Assembly: GCF_009696375.1 (NCBI RefSeq) | Contig: NZ_VUMD01000005.1 | Coordinates: forward strand, 186,001-250,000 | Source of the DNA: Clostridium porci | Lineage (GTDB): Bacteria > Bacillota > Clostridia > Lachnospirales > Lachnospiraceae | Direction: 5' to 3' | Length of the DNA: 64,000 nucleotides | Part shown: in pieces, positions 56,101 through 63,600 of the stretch | Layout of the letters: each line of letters begins with the position of its first letter | How positions within the stretch are numbered: the stretch's first letter is position 1 | Notes under the pieces: model-generated | Database searches by the model: none | The model's input: the letters and a program-made list of their open reading frames with translations, nothing else | What the model was told of the DNA's origin: nothing | Program-made: the position numbers and the translations under genes

Positions 56101-56711
56101 CCTTTGATATAGGGGCTCTCTACTATGGGCTTCAGCTTCAGCTGGTAGTGTATATGGATGCGGCTATGGAGATAGAAGCAAAGAAGCATCCTGAAAAGGA
56201 AGTGGTGCCTGCGGGAATATTCTATTATCATATTCAGGACCCGGTGGCAGAGGGTCAGGAAGGCATCACCCCTGAGGACATTGAGAAGCAGATATTAAAA
56301 CGGCTCAGGATGAATGGATTGGTAAACAGTGGGTTGGATATTATCCACCATTTGGATCGGGAGATTGAGAGGGAATCGGATGTGATTCCTGTGGCTGTAA
56401 AGGATGGATATGTGCAGGAAAGCCGATCTTCTGTAGCAAGCACCAGGCAGTTTGAGGCTCTGCGGAAATTTGTGAAAAGGAAGCTGCGCAGCGCAGGACA
56501 GGAGATTCTAAAGGGGACGATGGGGACTAAGCCTTATAAGCAGGGAAACCAGACAGCCTGCGATTTCTGTCCTTACCATGCAGTATGCGGCTTTGATTCC
56601 AGAACAGCCGGCTATGGCTATCGCAGATTAAAGGGGATGAAGCCGGAGGAAATCTGGGCGGAGATCGATCAGGAAAGGGAAGATGAGACAGATGGCAGTG
56701 ACATGGACTGA
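53124..56711 (+). CDS. addB: ATP-dependent nuclease subunit B
   Basis: 1195-residue partner of AddA in the double-strand-break-repair helicase-nuclease. Walker A GGAGSGKTRYLYDQ at the N-terminus, an inactivated helicase middle, and a C-terminal RecB-type nuclease (LKGRIDRLDLFEDE, VKIIDYKSGTTTFD). The four Fe-S cysteines are one at FASCAYAHFL and three at ACDFCPYHAVCGFD. Start is GTG at 53124, with AAAGGAG 8 nt upstream; the frame is open a further 72 nt. It overlaps addA by 20 bp. Confidence 0.95.
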   Translation: MALQFILGGAGSGKTRYLYDQVIKESMAHPELSYLVIAPEQFTMQTQKEIIRLHPRHGVMNIDILSFKRLAYRVFEDVGVRLPVILDDMGKSMVLRKVAGMKKGQLGMFKRHLEQAGFISQLKSQISELYQYGITPDMLGNVTREVKEPLLSQKLLDLEVIYRSFGEYIQERYVTAEELLDILCRELPRWEKLKDSVILLDGFTGFTPVQYRLVELFMIYARDVLCSVTVDTRVNPYRESGIQHLFYMSKHTVCRLSELGRRQGVEKKEDVVCDSRPAWRFRESPELDFLEQNLYRYGRAVWEKPSASVQVYKGRRPSEEADYVCSQIQKMVREEGLRYRDAAVITGDLLVYGRELAHAFDQAEIPYFLDDKKSILENPLVELIRAALEAVRDMSYEGVFRYLKTGLVYDRKDRTDQWDNIRANTEGFGDSDVLGASAHKEPVFDGSREQVEQMTNRMENYIRALGIRGWKNWDCTWERRCRGSERLNLKELNGYRQWVMEPLRTLRMAFKAEGATVASVTKALRTYLEELSLKEKMEDYKEYFLQRKEPGDENLAKEYGQVYDRVMELFERLEGLLGDEKTDMKNYAQILDAGFEEIKVGVIPATIDQVMVGDITRSRLEAVKVLFFVGVNEGMVPQRKSKGSLLTDRDRAVFKSMNLELAPTAKEDGCIQKFYLYLMMAKPSHRLILTYAAMTCDGKSQRPSSLLGEIHKLFPQMETLDETKVERPVRTLRDGVELLIRELHHMRESREKTDKARPKAALSEPAFLELCRYFLSHESCKEKGRMLVEGAFYSYEERGIGRAAARALYGQNLQGSVTRLEQFASCAYAHFLKYGLELLERQEYELEAVDMGNLFHQSIDRCFAVMKEEGRDWRELSQETRRKLVRDCVTQVTEEYGNTIMGSSARNSYLSGRVERITDRTIWALSEQVKKGDFVPAEFELSFSAIDNLKAMGIRLSEDEALWLKGRIDRLDLFEDEGHVYVKIIDYKSGTTTFDIGALYYGLQLQLVVYMDAAMEIEAKKHPEKEVVPAGIFYYHIQDPVAEGQEGITPEDIEKQILKRLRMNGLVNSGLDIIHHLDREIERESDVIPVAVKDGYVQESRSSVASTRQFEALRKFVKRKLRSAGQEILKGTMGTKPYKQGNQTACDFCPYHAVCGFDSRTAGYGYRRLKGMKPEEIWAEIDQEREDETDGSDMD

Positions 56712-59700
56712 GCGGCAGCTTAAGGTGATTGAGAGCAGAAACAGAAATCTTTTGGTATCGGCAGCAGCTGGCAGCGGAAAGACGGCCGTACTGGTGGAAC
56801 GTATCATTCGAATGATAAGCGAGGGAGATCATCCCCTGGATATTGACCAGTTGTTGATAATGACCTTCACCAATGCGGCTGCTGCGGAGATGCGTGAGCG
56901 AATTGGGGAGGCGGTGGAAGAAAAGCTTAAGGAGCACCCGGAGGATGAGCATCTGTGGCTTCAGACAGCCCTGATTCCCCAGGCTCAGATTACCACCATT
57001 GACAGCTTTTGCCTCAATCTTATACGGAGCCATTATAACGGCTTGGATATTGATCCGGCTTTTCGTATCGGCGATGAAGGTGAGCTGTCTCTCCTGCGCA
57101 ATGATGTGATGGCAACGATGCTGGAGGCCTGTTATGAGTCAAATAAGCCGGAGTTTATCCGATTTGTGGAACAATTTGGCAGAGGAAAATCGGATCAGGG
57201 AATTGAGGATGTGATCGTTCAGCTATGGGAATTTTCCCAGAGCCATCCATGGCCTGGGGAGTGGCTTATGGAATGCCGCAGAGAGCTGGATAGGGAAGAA
57301 CTGGGAGAACTGGATGGAACCCCCTGGATGAAATTCCTTTTGAAGGATGTAGAGGCTCAGATGGAGGAGCTGACGAGGCAGGTGGAGGAAGCCTTGGAGG
57401 TGTGCCGTGAGGAGAATGGTCCTCTGGCCTACGAGCCTATGCTGCTGAGTGATAAGGGAATGCTTGAAGCCATAAGGAGTGGGGCCAGATCGGGCTGCTT
57501 TCGTGCTTTGTATGACAGTTTTCAGGGGCTGGCCTTTGATAGGCTGGCGGCGATCCGCAGTAAGGAAGTGGAAGGGGAGAAGAAGGCCTATGTGAGCAGC
57601 TGCAGAGACCGGGTGAAAAAGACAGTGGGAAAATGCAGAGATCTGTACGGGCTCCAGAGCCCGGAGACGGCGGCTAAGAGCCTTAAGGGAGCCAGAGAGG
57701 TAATCGGGACGCTGCTGGACTTGGCGGAGCGGTTTCATGAAGCATATGGGGCAGCAAAGAGAGAGAGGAATGTACTGGATTTCAATGATTTGGAGCATTT
57801 GGCTTTGGAGGTGCTGCTGGAAGAAGAGAAAGAACCGGAAGGAGGGCTTTCCAGAAGGAGGCCTTCAGCAGTAGCTGATGAGCTTAGCCGTCAGTATGAG
57901 GAAATTCTGGTGGATGAGTATCAGGACAGCAACTATGTTCAGGAAGCCTTGATTACCAGCATTTCCAGGGAGAGGGCAGGGAGCCCTAATGTGTTTATGG
58001 TGGGGGATGTAAAGCAGAGCATCTACCGGTTCCGTCAGGCAAGGCCTGAGTTATTTATGGAAAAGTATGAGAATTACTCAAGGAAGGATAGCCTTTATCA
58101 GATGATAGAGCTTCAGCAGAACTTCCGCAGCAGGGATACAGTGCTTTCAGGGATCAATGATGTGTTTTACCAAATTATGACTAAGGGTCTGGGCGGCATT
58201 CGCTATACAGAGGAGACAGCCCTGTATCCAGGCGCATGCTTTAAGGAGGTAACTGGAGAGACTGTTTGTGGAATCGACCTTAAGAGGGAAGGAATTTCAC
58301 TGGAGGCAGGCTCTCCTATGGAGCTGCTTGTGGCTGACACAGGAGGGGAGGCCTTAAGGCAGCTGGATGAGGAAGCGCTGGATTATACAGCCAGAGAGCT
58401 GGAGGCTAAAATGATAGCAGGGCGTATCCGGGAGCTGGTCAGTGAGGACAAGGGACTGCTGGTGTGGGACAAGGGACTGGGCAAGTACCGGAGAGCGCGG
58501 CTAGGGGATATGGTAATCCTCCTGCGCAGCATGTCAGGATGGTCTGAGGTCTTTGTAAATGTGCTGATGAATGAAGGAATTTCTGCAAGAGCACAGACGA
58601 GAACCGGGTACTTTAATACAGTTGAGGTAGAGACAATCTTAAGCCTTTTATCTGTGCTTGACAATCCTATGCAGGATATCCCCCTGACTGCAGTCTTACA
58701 TTCGCCCATTGTGGGAATGAATGACGAGGAAATGGCCTGGATGATGGCAGTCTTTAAGCGCAGCGGAAGAAAGAGGCAGGACAGAGGTGTGTACGGGGCC
58801 TGGATGCTGTGGAAAGAGGCAGGTCAGGAATTGCCTGGCAAGTCTGAAATCCCGGCTGAGATAGCGGCTTCCATCATAGAGAAGCTTAAGAAGTGGGATA
58901 GGCTCTGGACAGCCCTTCGCATGGAGGCCCGGCGTCTGCCTATCCATGAGCTTTTGTATCTTATATACAGAGAGACGGGATTTTATGACTTCGCGGCGGC
59001 GATGCCGGCTGGTGAGACGCGGCGGGGTAACCTGGATATGCTGGTAGAAAAAGCGGTGGCCTATGAGGCCACCAGCTATAAGGGATTATTCCATTTTGTA
59101 AGGTATATTGAAAAGCTGAAGAAGTTTGATACGGACTTTGGAGAGGCCAGTGTGGCAGGAGATCAGGAGAATACGGTGCGGATTATGAGTATTCATAAGA
59201 GCAAGGGTCTGGAGTTTCCAGTGGTATTTCTGGCAGGACTTGGAAAGCGCATGAATAAGCAGGATGCTTATGGGCAAATTCTTATGGATGGGGAACTGGG
59301 AGTGGCGGCAGATTATCTGGATTCACAGCTACGGGTAAAAGTGGCCACTCTTAAAAAACAGGCTCTGAAGCGGCGTCTGGAGGTAGAGACGCTGGGGGAG
59401 GAGCTGAGAGTTCTTTATGTGGCTATGACCCGTGCTAAGGAGAAGCTGATTATGACGGCAACAGATAAATCTCTGGAGAAGAAGCTGGAGAAGTGGGGTA
59501 CAGTTCCCCTGGTTGATGGCCAGATTCCCTGTACGATTCTCAATTCGGCAGGCTCCTGTCTGGATTGGCTTTTGATGGCAGCTTCGGCTATTCCTAAAGA
59601 CCACATAAAGCTGTGCCAGATTCAGGTCAGGGATCTGATTGGGCAGGAGGTTTCTCGTCAGATGCTCAGGCAGATGACAAAGGAGGATTTGCTGAAGCTG

Positions 59701-60492
59701 GATGTGAAAAGGGTATATGATCAGAAATTTCACAGCGATTTAGAAAAGGCTTTCCAGTATGTCTACCGTTATCAGTGGGAAACGGGGCTTTATGCCATGG
59801 TATCTGTTTCGGAGCTTAAGAAGCAGAGCCAGATTGGGCTGGAGGAGGAAGCCCTTGGAACCGAGGCAGAACGCTTTGAAGGAGCTGGGCCGGAGGCGCT
59901 TTGGAAGCTGGGCCGTGAGGGGTACAAAGACGCGGATGCTAAAACGTCTGAAAGTCAGGAACCAAGCCGCGGTGCGCTAAGAGGCACAGCCTATCACGCA
60001 GCCTTGGAGAGGCTTTTTTTCCCGGATATTCACAGCCAGGAGGATACGATACAGGCTATTAGGCAGCTTTTGGAAGCAGGGTTTCTGGATCAGAAGGCTT
60101 ATGAGCTTATAAATCCATCTGATATCTGGACCTTTTTATCGGGGCCTCTGGGAAGGAGGATGGCAAAGGCTCAGGCGGAAGGAAGATGCCGCAGGGAGCA
60201 GCAGTTTATTATGGGTGTTCCGGCCAGGGAGGTGGGAAAGGGAGATTCGGAGGAGCTGGTACTGATTCAGGGCATCATAGACGCTTACCTGGAGGAGCCG
60301 GAGGGCCTTGTACTGATTGATTACAAAACGGATCATGTTCCTGCTGGCCTACCTAGGGGAGCTAAGCTGCTGGCAGACCGGTATCGGATTCAGCTGGATT
60401 ACTATGCCCGTGCTTTGACCCAGCTTACAGGGAAGAAGGTAAAGGAACGGATTATCTACTCTATGGCATTGCAGCAGAGCATAGAAGTGTAA
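56692..60492 (+). CDS. addA: ATP-dependent helicase/nuclease subunit A
   Basis: 1266-residue UvrD-family helicase with C-terminal nuclease. Walker A SAAAGSGKTAVLVERI, motif Ia FTNAAAAEMRERI, Walker B ILVDEYQDSNYVQ, motif III VGDVKQSIYRFR, motif V SIHKSKGLEFPVVF, motif VI LRVLYVAMTRAKEKL. The nuclease motif is GIIDAYLEEPEGLVLIDYKTDH. Start at 56692; the ATG at 56683 is an alternative. AddAB loads RecA at breaks; its Chi site cannot be deduced here. Last core gene before the mobile region. Confidence 0.96.
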   Translation: MAVTWTERQLKVIESRNRNLLVSAAAGSGKTAVLVERIIRMISEGDHPLDIDQLLIMTFTNAAAAEMRERIGEAVEEKLKEHPEDEHLWLQTALIPQAQITTIDSFCLNLIRSHYNGLDIDPAFRIGDEGELSLLRNDVMATMLEACYESNKPEFIRFVEQFGRGKSDQGIEDVIVQLWEFSQSHPWPGEWLMECRRELDREELGELDGTPWMKFLLKDVEAQMEELTRQVEEALEVCREENGPLAYEPMLLSDKGMLEAIRSGARSGCFRALYDSFQGLAFDRLAAIRSKEVEGEKKAYVSSCRDRVKKTVGKCRDLYGLQSPETAAKSLKGAREVIGTLLDLAERFHEAYGAAKRERNVLDFNDLEHLALEVLLEEEKEPEGGLSRRRPSAVADELSRQYEEILVDEYQDSNYVQEALITSISRERAGSPNVFMVGDVKQSIYRFRQARPELFMEKYENYSRKDSLYQMIELQQNFRSRDTVLSGINDVFYQIMTKGLGGIRYTEETALYPGACFKEVTGETVCGIDLKREGISLEAGSPMELLVADTGGEALRQLDEEALDYTARELEAKMIAGRIRELVSEDKGLLVWDKGLGKYRRARLGDMVILLRSMSGWSEVFVNVLMNEGISARAQTRTGYFNTVEVETILSLLSVLDNPMQDIPLTAVLHSPIVGMNDEEMAWMMAVFKRSGRKRQDRGVYGAWMLWKEAGQELPGKSEIPAEIAASIIEKLKKWDRLWTALRMEARRLPIHELLYLIYRETGFYDFAAAMPAGETRRGNLDMLVEKAVAYEATSYKGLFHFVRYIEKLKKFDTDFGEASVAGDQENTVRIMSIHKSKGLEFPVVFLAGLGKRMNKQDAYGQILMDGELGVAADYLDSQLRVKVATLKKQALKRRLEVETLGEELRVLYVAMTRAKEKLIMTATDKSLEKKLEKWGTVPLVDGQIPCTILNSAGSCLDWLLMAASAIPKDHIKLCQIQVRDLIGQEVSRQMLRQMTKEDLLKLDVKRVYDQKFHSDLEKAFQYVYRYQWETGLYAMVSVSELKKQSQIGLEEEALGTEAERFEGAGPEALWKLGREGYKDADAKTSESQEPSRGALRGTAYHAALERLFFPDIHSQEDTIQAIRQLLEAGFLDQKAYELINPSDIWTFLSGPLGRRMAKAQAEGRCRREQQFIMGVPAREVGKGDSEELVLIQGIIDAYLEEPEGLVLIDYKTDHVPAGLPRGAKLLADRYRIQLDYYARALTQLTGKKVKERIIYSMALQQSIEV

Positions 60493-60650
60493 GGGCTCTG
60501 CTTTAAGAGGCGTTTGCGCTTATGCTTAACTGTACAGCGGCAGGAAGAGATATGCCATAATTCATGGTGACGAGTTCAGTTGCCTTGAATAACCGATGAA
60601 CAGGGTCACGATCAACTGGATTCGGAGAAAATCGAATACAGGAGGTCGCT

Positions 60651-61046
60651 ATGGAGAAATTGAAAAAATATATCCACGATGACAGCAACGGTCTGGACTA
60701 TGTTTTGGTCGGGGACTACTACATACCAGACTTACATCTACCAGAGGAAAGCTGCCCAATCGGGCGGTGGGGACGGATGCACAGGGAATATCTGCAAGAG
60801 CATTGTCCCGGTCAGTATAATGACCTGCTCCTGTCTGGCAAGCTGTGGACATATCTTGCTGATCTGGACGAACAGGCGCAGTTGCGATTTGATACCATTG
60901 TTAGCCAGATGCAGGAAGCCGAAAGAATTACCGAGGACTTGAAGTGCCGGAACTGGCTCTGTTGGGTACAGTCTATGAACAGCATACGCTACCGGGCGGA
61001 GGAAATCATTCTCTCGGAACTGGTGTACGGAAAGGAGTTGCCATGA
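60651..61046 (+). CDS. tnpV: TnpV family transposon protein
   Basis: 131 residues with the TnpV pattern known from Tn4451-type elements: [47 protein letters not shown] and the C-terminal [17 protein letters not shown]. TnpV's role is unclear, but it marks mobile elements. The ribosome site is CAGGAGG. Just upstream, 60589-60663 holds a 24-codon open tail ([20 protein letters not shown]...) overlapping the tnpV start, perhaps the cut-off end of a lost upstream gene. No recombinase is present. Confidence 0.85.
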   Translation: MEKLKKYIHDDSNGLDYVLVGDYYIPDLHLPEESCPIGRWGRMHREYLQEHCPGQYNDLLLSGKLWTYLADLDEQAQLRFDTIVSQMQEAERITEDLKCRNWLCWVQSMNSIRYRAEEIILSELVYGKELP

Positions 61047-61222
61047 GATACTGTATTGAACGCTTAGATGGTCAGCATTGTCTTTTTGTTGATGGTCGCA
61101 AAGAACTTCTTATTTATCTAAAGCAGGCATCATCAGAAACCATTACAGATATTCGCAAAGTTTACCGAAACGGGGTTAGCGATTCTGTGCTGGAAATCTA
61201 TCTGCCATATAGGAAGCAGTAA
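61043..61222 (+). CDS. 59-residue mobile-element protein coupled to tnpV
   Basis: Starts [20 protein letters not shown] at an ATG that overlaps the tnpV stop (ATGA), with AAGGAG upstream. It is a small alpha/beta-looking protein (ELLIYLKQASSETITDIRKV, then SVLEIYLPYRKQ). The function is unknown; by position it is a cargo or accessory gene of the same element as tnpV. A terminator follows. Confidence 0.65.
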   Translation: MRYCIERLDGQHCLFVDGRKELLIYLKQASSETITDIRKVYRNGVSDSVLEIYLPYRKQ

Positions 61223-61256
61223 GATGTCTGCAATGCAAAAACCATATATCTGTTTT

Positions 61257-61283
61257 GAACCACTCTTATCGGGTGGTTCTTTT
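61257..61283 (+). terminator. Terminator after the tnpV pair
   Basis: GAACCAC and GTGGTTC pair across 12 nt (one further T-G possible), then TTTTATT. Confidence 0.75.
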
Positions 61284-61307
61284 ATTCTGGCTTTAGCCAG
61301 TTGAGTG

Positions 61308-61339
61308 CGTCACCGTTCCTGAGGCCAGGAACGGTGACG
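61308..61339. repeat. Perfect 14-bp inverted repeat
   Basis: CGTCACCGTTCCTG-AGGC-CAGGAACGGTGACG forms a perfect hairpin without a T run, just outside the left end of the IS200-like element. It may belong to the host element or mark the insertion site. Confidence 0.6.
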
Positions 61340-61352
61340 TGCGAAACAGAAA

Positions 61353-62055
61353 ACCACCTGCTTTGCGGGTGGTGTAGCAAGTGCTTATAGCACAAAAATC
61401 ACCTTTCCGTTAGAATAGAATTGTTCAAGCTACTATCTAAGAAAGGAAAGGTGATTTTAATGGCACACAAGAAACATGATATGGCACATACAAAGTGGAT
61501 GTGCAAATACCACATTGTGTTCACTCCTAAGTATAGACGAAAAATGATTTATAATCAATATAAAGAAAGCATACGAGATATATTAAAACGTTATGCGGAT
61601 ATAAGGGAGTGGAAATCATGGAGGGTCACTTAATGCCAGATCCTATTCATATGCTGGTAAGTATTTCACCGAAATACAGTATATCCAGCTTTATGGGATA
61701 CTTAAAGGGAAAACGTGCGCTGATGATATTTGATAAGCACGCAAATCTAAAGTATAAATACGGAAATCGTCACTTCTGGGCAGAAGGTTATTATGTCAGT
61801 ACAGCAGGTCTAAATGAGGCAACAGTCAGGAAGTACATTCAGGAACAGGAGAAGTATGATATAGCAATGGATAAACTGAGTGTAAAGGAATATGAGGACC
61901 CCTTTAAGGGGTAGCCGGTATTACAAACGCCCTTTAAAGGGCGGCGACGAGTCAAGGGCATAGTGGCTTGAACAGAGTGAAAGCCAGCGTCTTTAGGCAC
62001 TGGCCGGTAACTGCCACCTTATAGGGGCGAGCAAACCACCCGTTTGACGGGTGGT
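61353..62055 (+). mobile_element. IS200-type insertion sequence (degenerate)
   Basis: The left subterminal hairpin ACCACCTGC-TTT-GCGGGTGGT (61353-61373) and right hairpin ACCACCCGT-TTG-ACGGGTGGT (62035-62055) flank a single tnpA-like gene; no tnpB is present. The true tips lie a few bases outside these hairpins and are not fixed from sequence alone. A long 3' untranslated stretch contains the 16-bp palindrome CGCCCTTTAAAGGGCG (61928-61943). Confidence 0.8.
61460..61914 (+). pseudogene. tnpA: IS200 transposase TnpA, frameshifted and catalytically altered
   Basis: HUH single-strand transposase reading frame (AHTKWMCKYHIVFTPKYRRK, SFMGYLKGKRALMIFDKHA, NRHFWAEGYYVSTAGLNEA). Reading is in one frame up to the A-run at 61585-61588 and in the -1 frame afterwards, as if one A were lost; the first frame ends at 61633. 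The HUH motif usually MPDHxHMLVS reads MPDPIHMLVS here (His to Pro). The Tyr region (RKYIQEQEKYD) is intact. Either defect alone should stop transposition. Confidence 0.85.
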
Positions 62056-62144
62056 CTTGATTATGATTTTTGGAAATGTATTCAAAATTCCTCAATTAAG
62101 TGCGATTCTGCGGTGTACATAAAGTTTTCTCTTGAATAGGTTGT

Positions 62145-62663
62145 TTACAGATTCATTTTTCTCACAAGAGAGATTCCGTCTTTTAAAATCGTAGTAAGCC
62201 TAACTTGTTCTTCGCCAGTGAATTGTGGGGTGTAAATACGAGTAGATGTATTAATTGTGGGAAGATTATTACCATAGAACAATTTGTCATAAATGCTGTT
62301 TGTTAGATTGTCCTTTTTATTACCCTCATAGGGGATACCTATGCTATTTGATAAATCACCTACTATATTCCAGAAATCAAGTACAATGTGCGAATCAAAA
62401 GGAATTGTCCGCATAACGATTTGGACTATCTTATTTGCATTGTATGTTGTAGTTTTGATTATTTTTTTGTACGAAGAAAAAGATTTCAAAAAAGTTAGAG
62501 CAGCATCTTTAGATTGAAATACCTTTAATATTGAGCCATCAAGTAAAAATCCATCCGTTTTATCATCGCTAAACCATATACAATAAAACTCAGATTCATC
62601 AATTATAAAACATATGACTTCAAGACAATCAAATTGAGTATCAACTTGTTGCAGATGCGACAT
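62145..62663 (-). CDS. Putative immunity protein next to secreted toxin-like gene
   Basis: 172-residue soluble protein, acidic/aromatic, AT-rich codon use, no recognised family (FIIDESEFYCIWFSDDKTDG, KVFQSKDAALTFLKSF, HIVLDFWNIVGDLSNSIG). Ribosome site AAAAGGAGG. It lies 149 bp downstream of the toxin-like gene on the same strand, with a hairpin between. Cytoplasmic size and placement fit an immunity protein for the upstream toxin; this is inference from arrangement, not homology. Confidence 0.6.
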   Translation of the reverse strand: MSHLQQVDTQFDCLEVICFIIDESEFYCIWFSDDKTDGFLLDGSILKVFQSKDAALTFLKSFSSYKKIIKTTTYNANKIVQIVMRTIPFDSHIVLDFWNIVGDLSNSIGIPYEGNKKDNLTNSIYDKLFYGNNLPTINTSTRIYTPQFTGEEQVRLTTILKDGISLVRKMNL

Positions 62664-62711
62664 AATATATGACCTCCTTTTAGTTTATAAATATATTGAA
62701 AAAATCAACTG

Positions 62712-62747
62712 TTATTATCCCTGCCTTTTCAAAGACAGGGATAATAA
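62712..62747 (-). terminator. Hairpin between toxin-like and immunity-like genes
   Basis: TTATTATCCCTG and CAGGGATAATAA pair perfectly (12 bp). On the minus strand CAGTTGATTTTTTC follows. Possibly a leaky terminator that sets toxin and immunity levels separately. Confidence 0.6.
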
Positions 62748-62812
62748 ATAAACATAGATCCGTTGATAATAGATACTTTGATTAACATTATTTTATTGAG
62801 TAATTGTTTTAA

Positions 62813-63421
62813 TTACTCAAATCCACGCTCTCCCCATTTTTTGATTTTATTGTATTCAGAACCAGGGCCTTTATCATAATTTCCAGGACCATATCGCTCA
62901 TCACAAAGCCTTTTTGCAAACTTTTTCCCATCTTCGTTTTTCTTCGGACGCTTTCCCTTGGCCCAACTTGGTACATCTGTTGCCTTATCTTTGCCGCTCC
63001 CGGATTTTGGTTTCTTATATCCATCATTACCTTTGTCCTTTGATTTCACTACCTTTTTAACGGCATTAAGGATATTTGAAAAAGTTTGAGATGCACTATC
63101 AATAACTTTCCCACCGACTGAAATTGCAACAGGAGTAATTATTATTGTGCCAATAGCAGGTATAACCCATTTTCCGATGGCCCATGCAGGAATAGCTACT
63201 GCCGGAGCAACACGAGGAGTTACCGTTGGCGTGCCATCTTCTAAAGGTTCAATATATGTCAGCAATTCTTGGAACTCGGCATCTGTGTAGTAAACATCAT
63301 TAACTATAATTCCCGAATTGCTGTTATCTTTGTGTTCTGCGGCAAAAGCAGGAACGGTCATACTAGATACTAATGAAAGTACCAGTGCATAGCATACTCC
63401 TTTAGAAATTAATTTTTTCAT
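62813..63421 (-). CDS. Secreted polymorphic-toxin-like protein
   Basis: 202 residues. N-terminal Sec signal peptide (LVLSLVSSMTVPAFAAEH, cleavage near AFA-AE), a short linker, a hydrophobic stretch (about 75-110, WAIGKWVIPAIGTIIITPVA), a Lys/Gly/Ser-rich spacer (about 122-148), and a C-terminal module ATDVPSWAKGKRPKKNEDG ... GPGSEYNKIKKWGERGFE. As I remember it, this last module occurs as the tail of larger RHS/polymorphic toxins; its exact toxin class is not recalled. A free signal-peptide version is notable. Ribosome site AAAGGGG. Confidence 0.65.
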   Translation of the reverse strand: MKKLISKGVCYALVLSLVSSMTVPAFAAEHKDNSNSGIIVNDVYYTDAEFQELLTYIEPLEDGTPTVTPRVAPAVAIPAWAIGKWVIPAIGTIIITPVAISVGGKVIDSASQTFSNILNAVKKVVKSKDKGNDGYKKPKSGSGKDKATDVPSWAKGKRPKKNEDGKKFAKRLCDERYGPGNYDKGPGSEYNKIKKWGERGFE

Positions 63422-63523
63422 AATTGTCCCCTTTCACATACTGATATTCAGGATAATGTTGTGGTATCAGATTTTCTAATTTTATTTCGGCCGAAAGTAT
63501 AATTTGATATGAGGACAGTATAA

Positions 63524-63570
63524 ATCTTATTTCTTATTTTCCCCTATATAAAATTCTTAACAATTCTTAT
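63524..63570 (-). promoter_or_regulatory. Repeated TTCTTAT-type sites upstream of the toxin gene
   Basis: On the plus strand ATCTTAT (63524), TTCTTAT (63531), TTCTTAA (63554) and TTCTTAT (63564) repeat in the toxin gene control region (read ATAAGAA on the minus strand). Possible binding sites of a linked response regulator; AT-rich chance repeats are not excluded. Confidence 0.35.
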
Positions 63571-63600
63571 TTTTGAATCCAGAACAGAAGGTAATTGATA

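Noticed and set aside
61460-62055. IS605 with TnpB and omega RNA
   Set aside because: No tnpB frame exists between the end hairpins, so it is the single-gene IS200 type.
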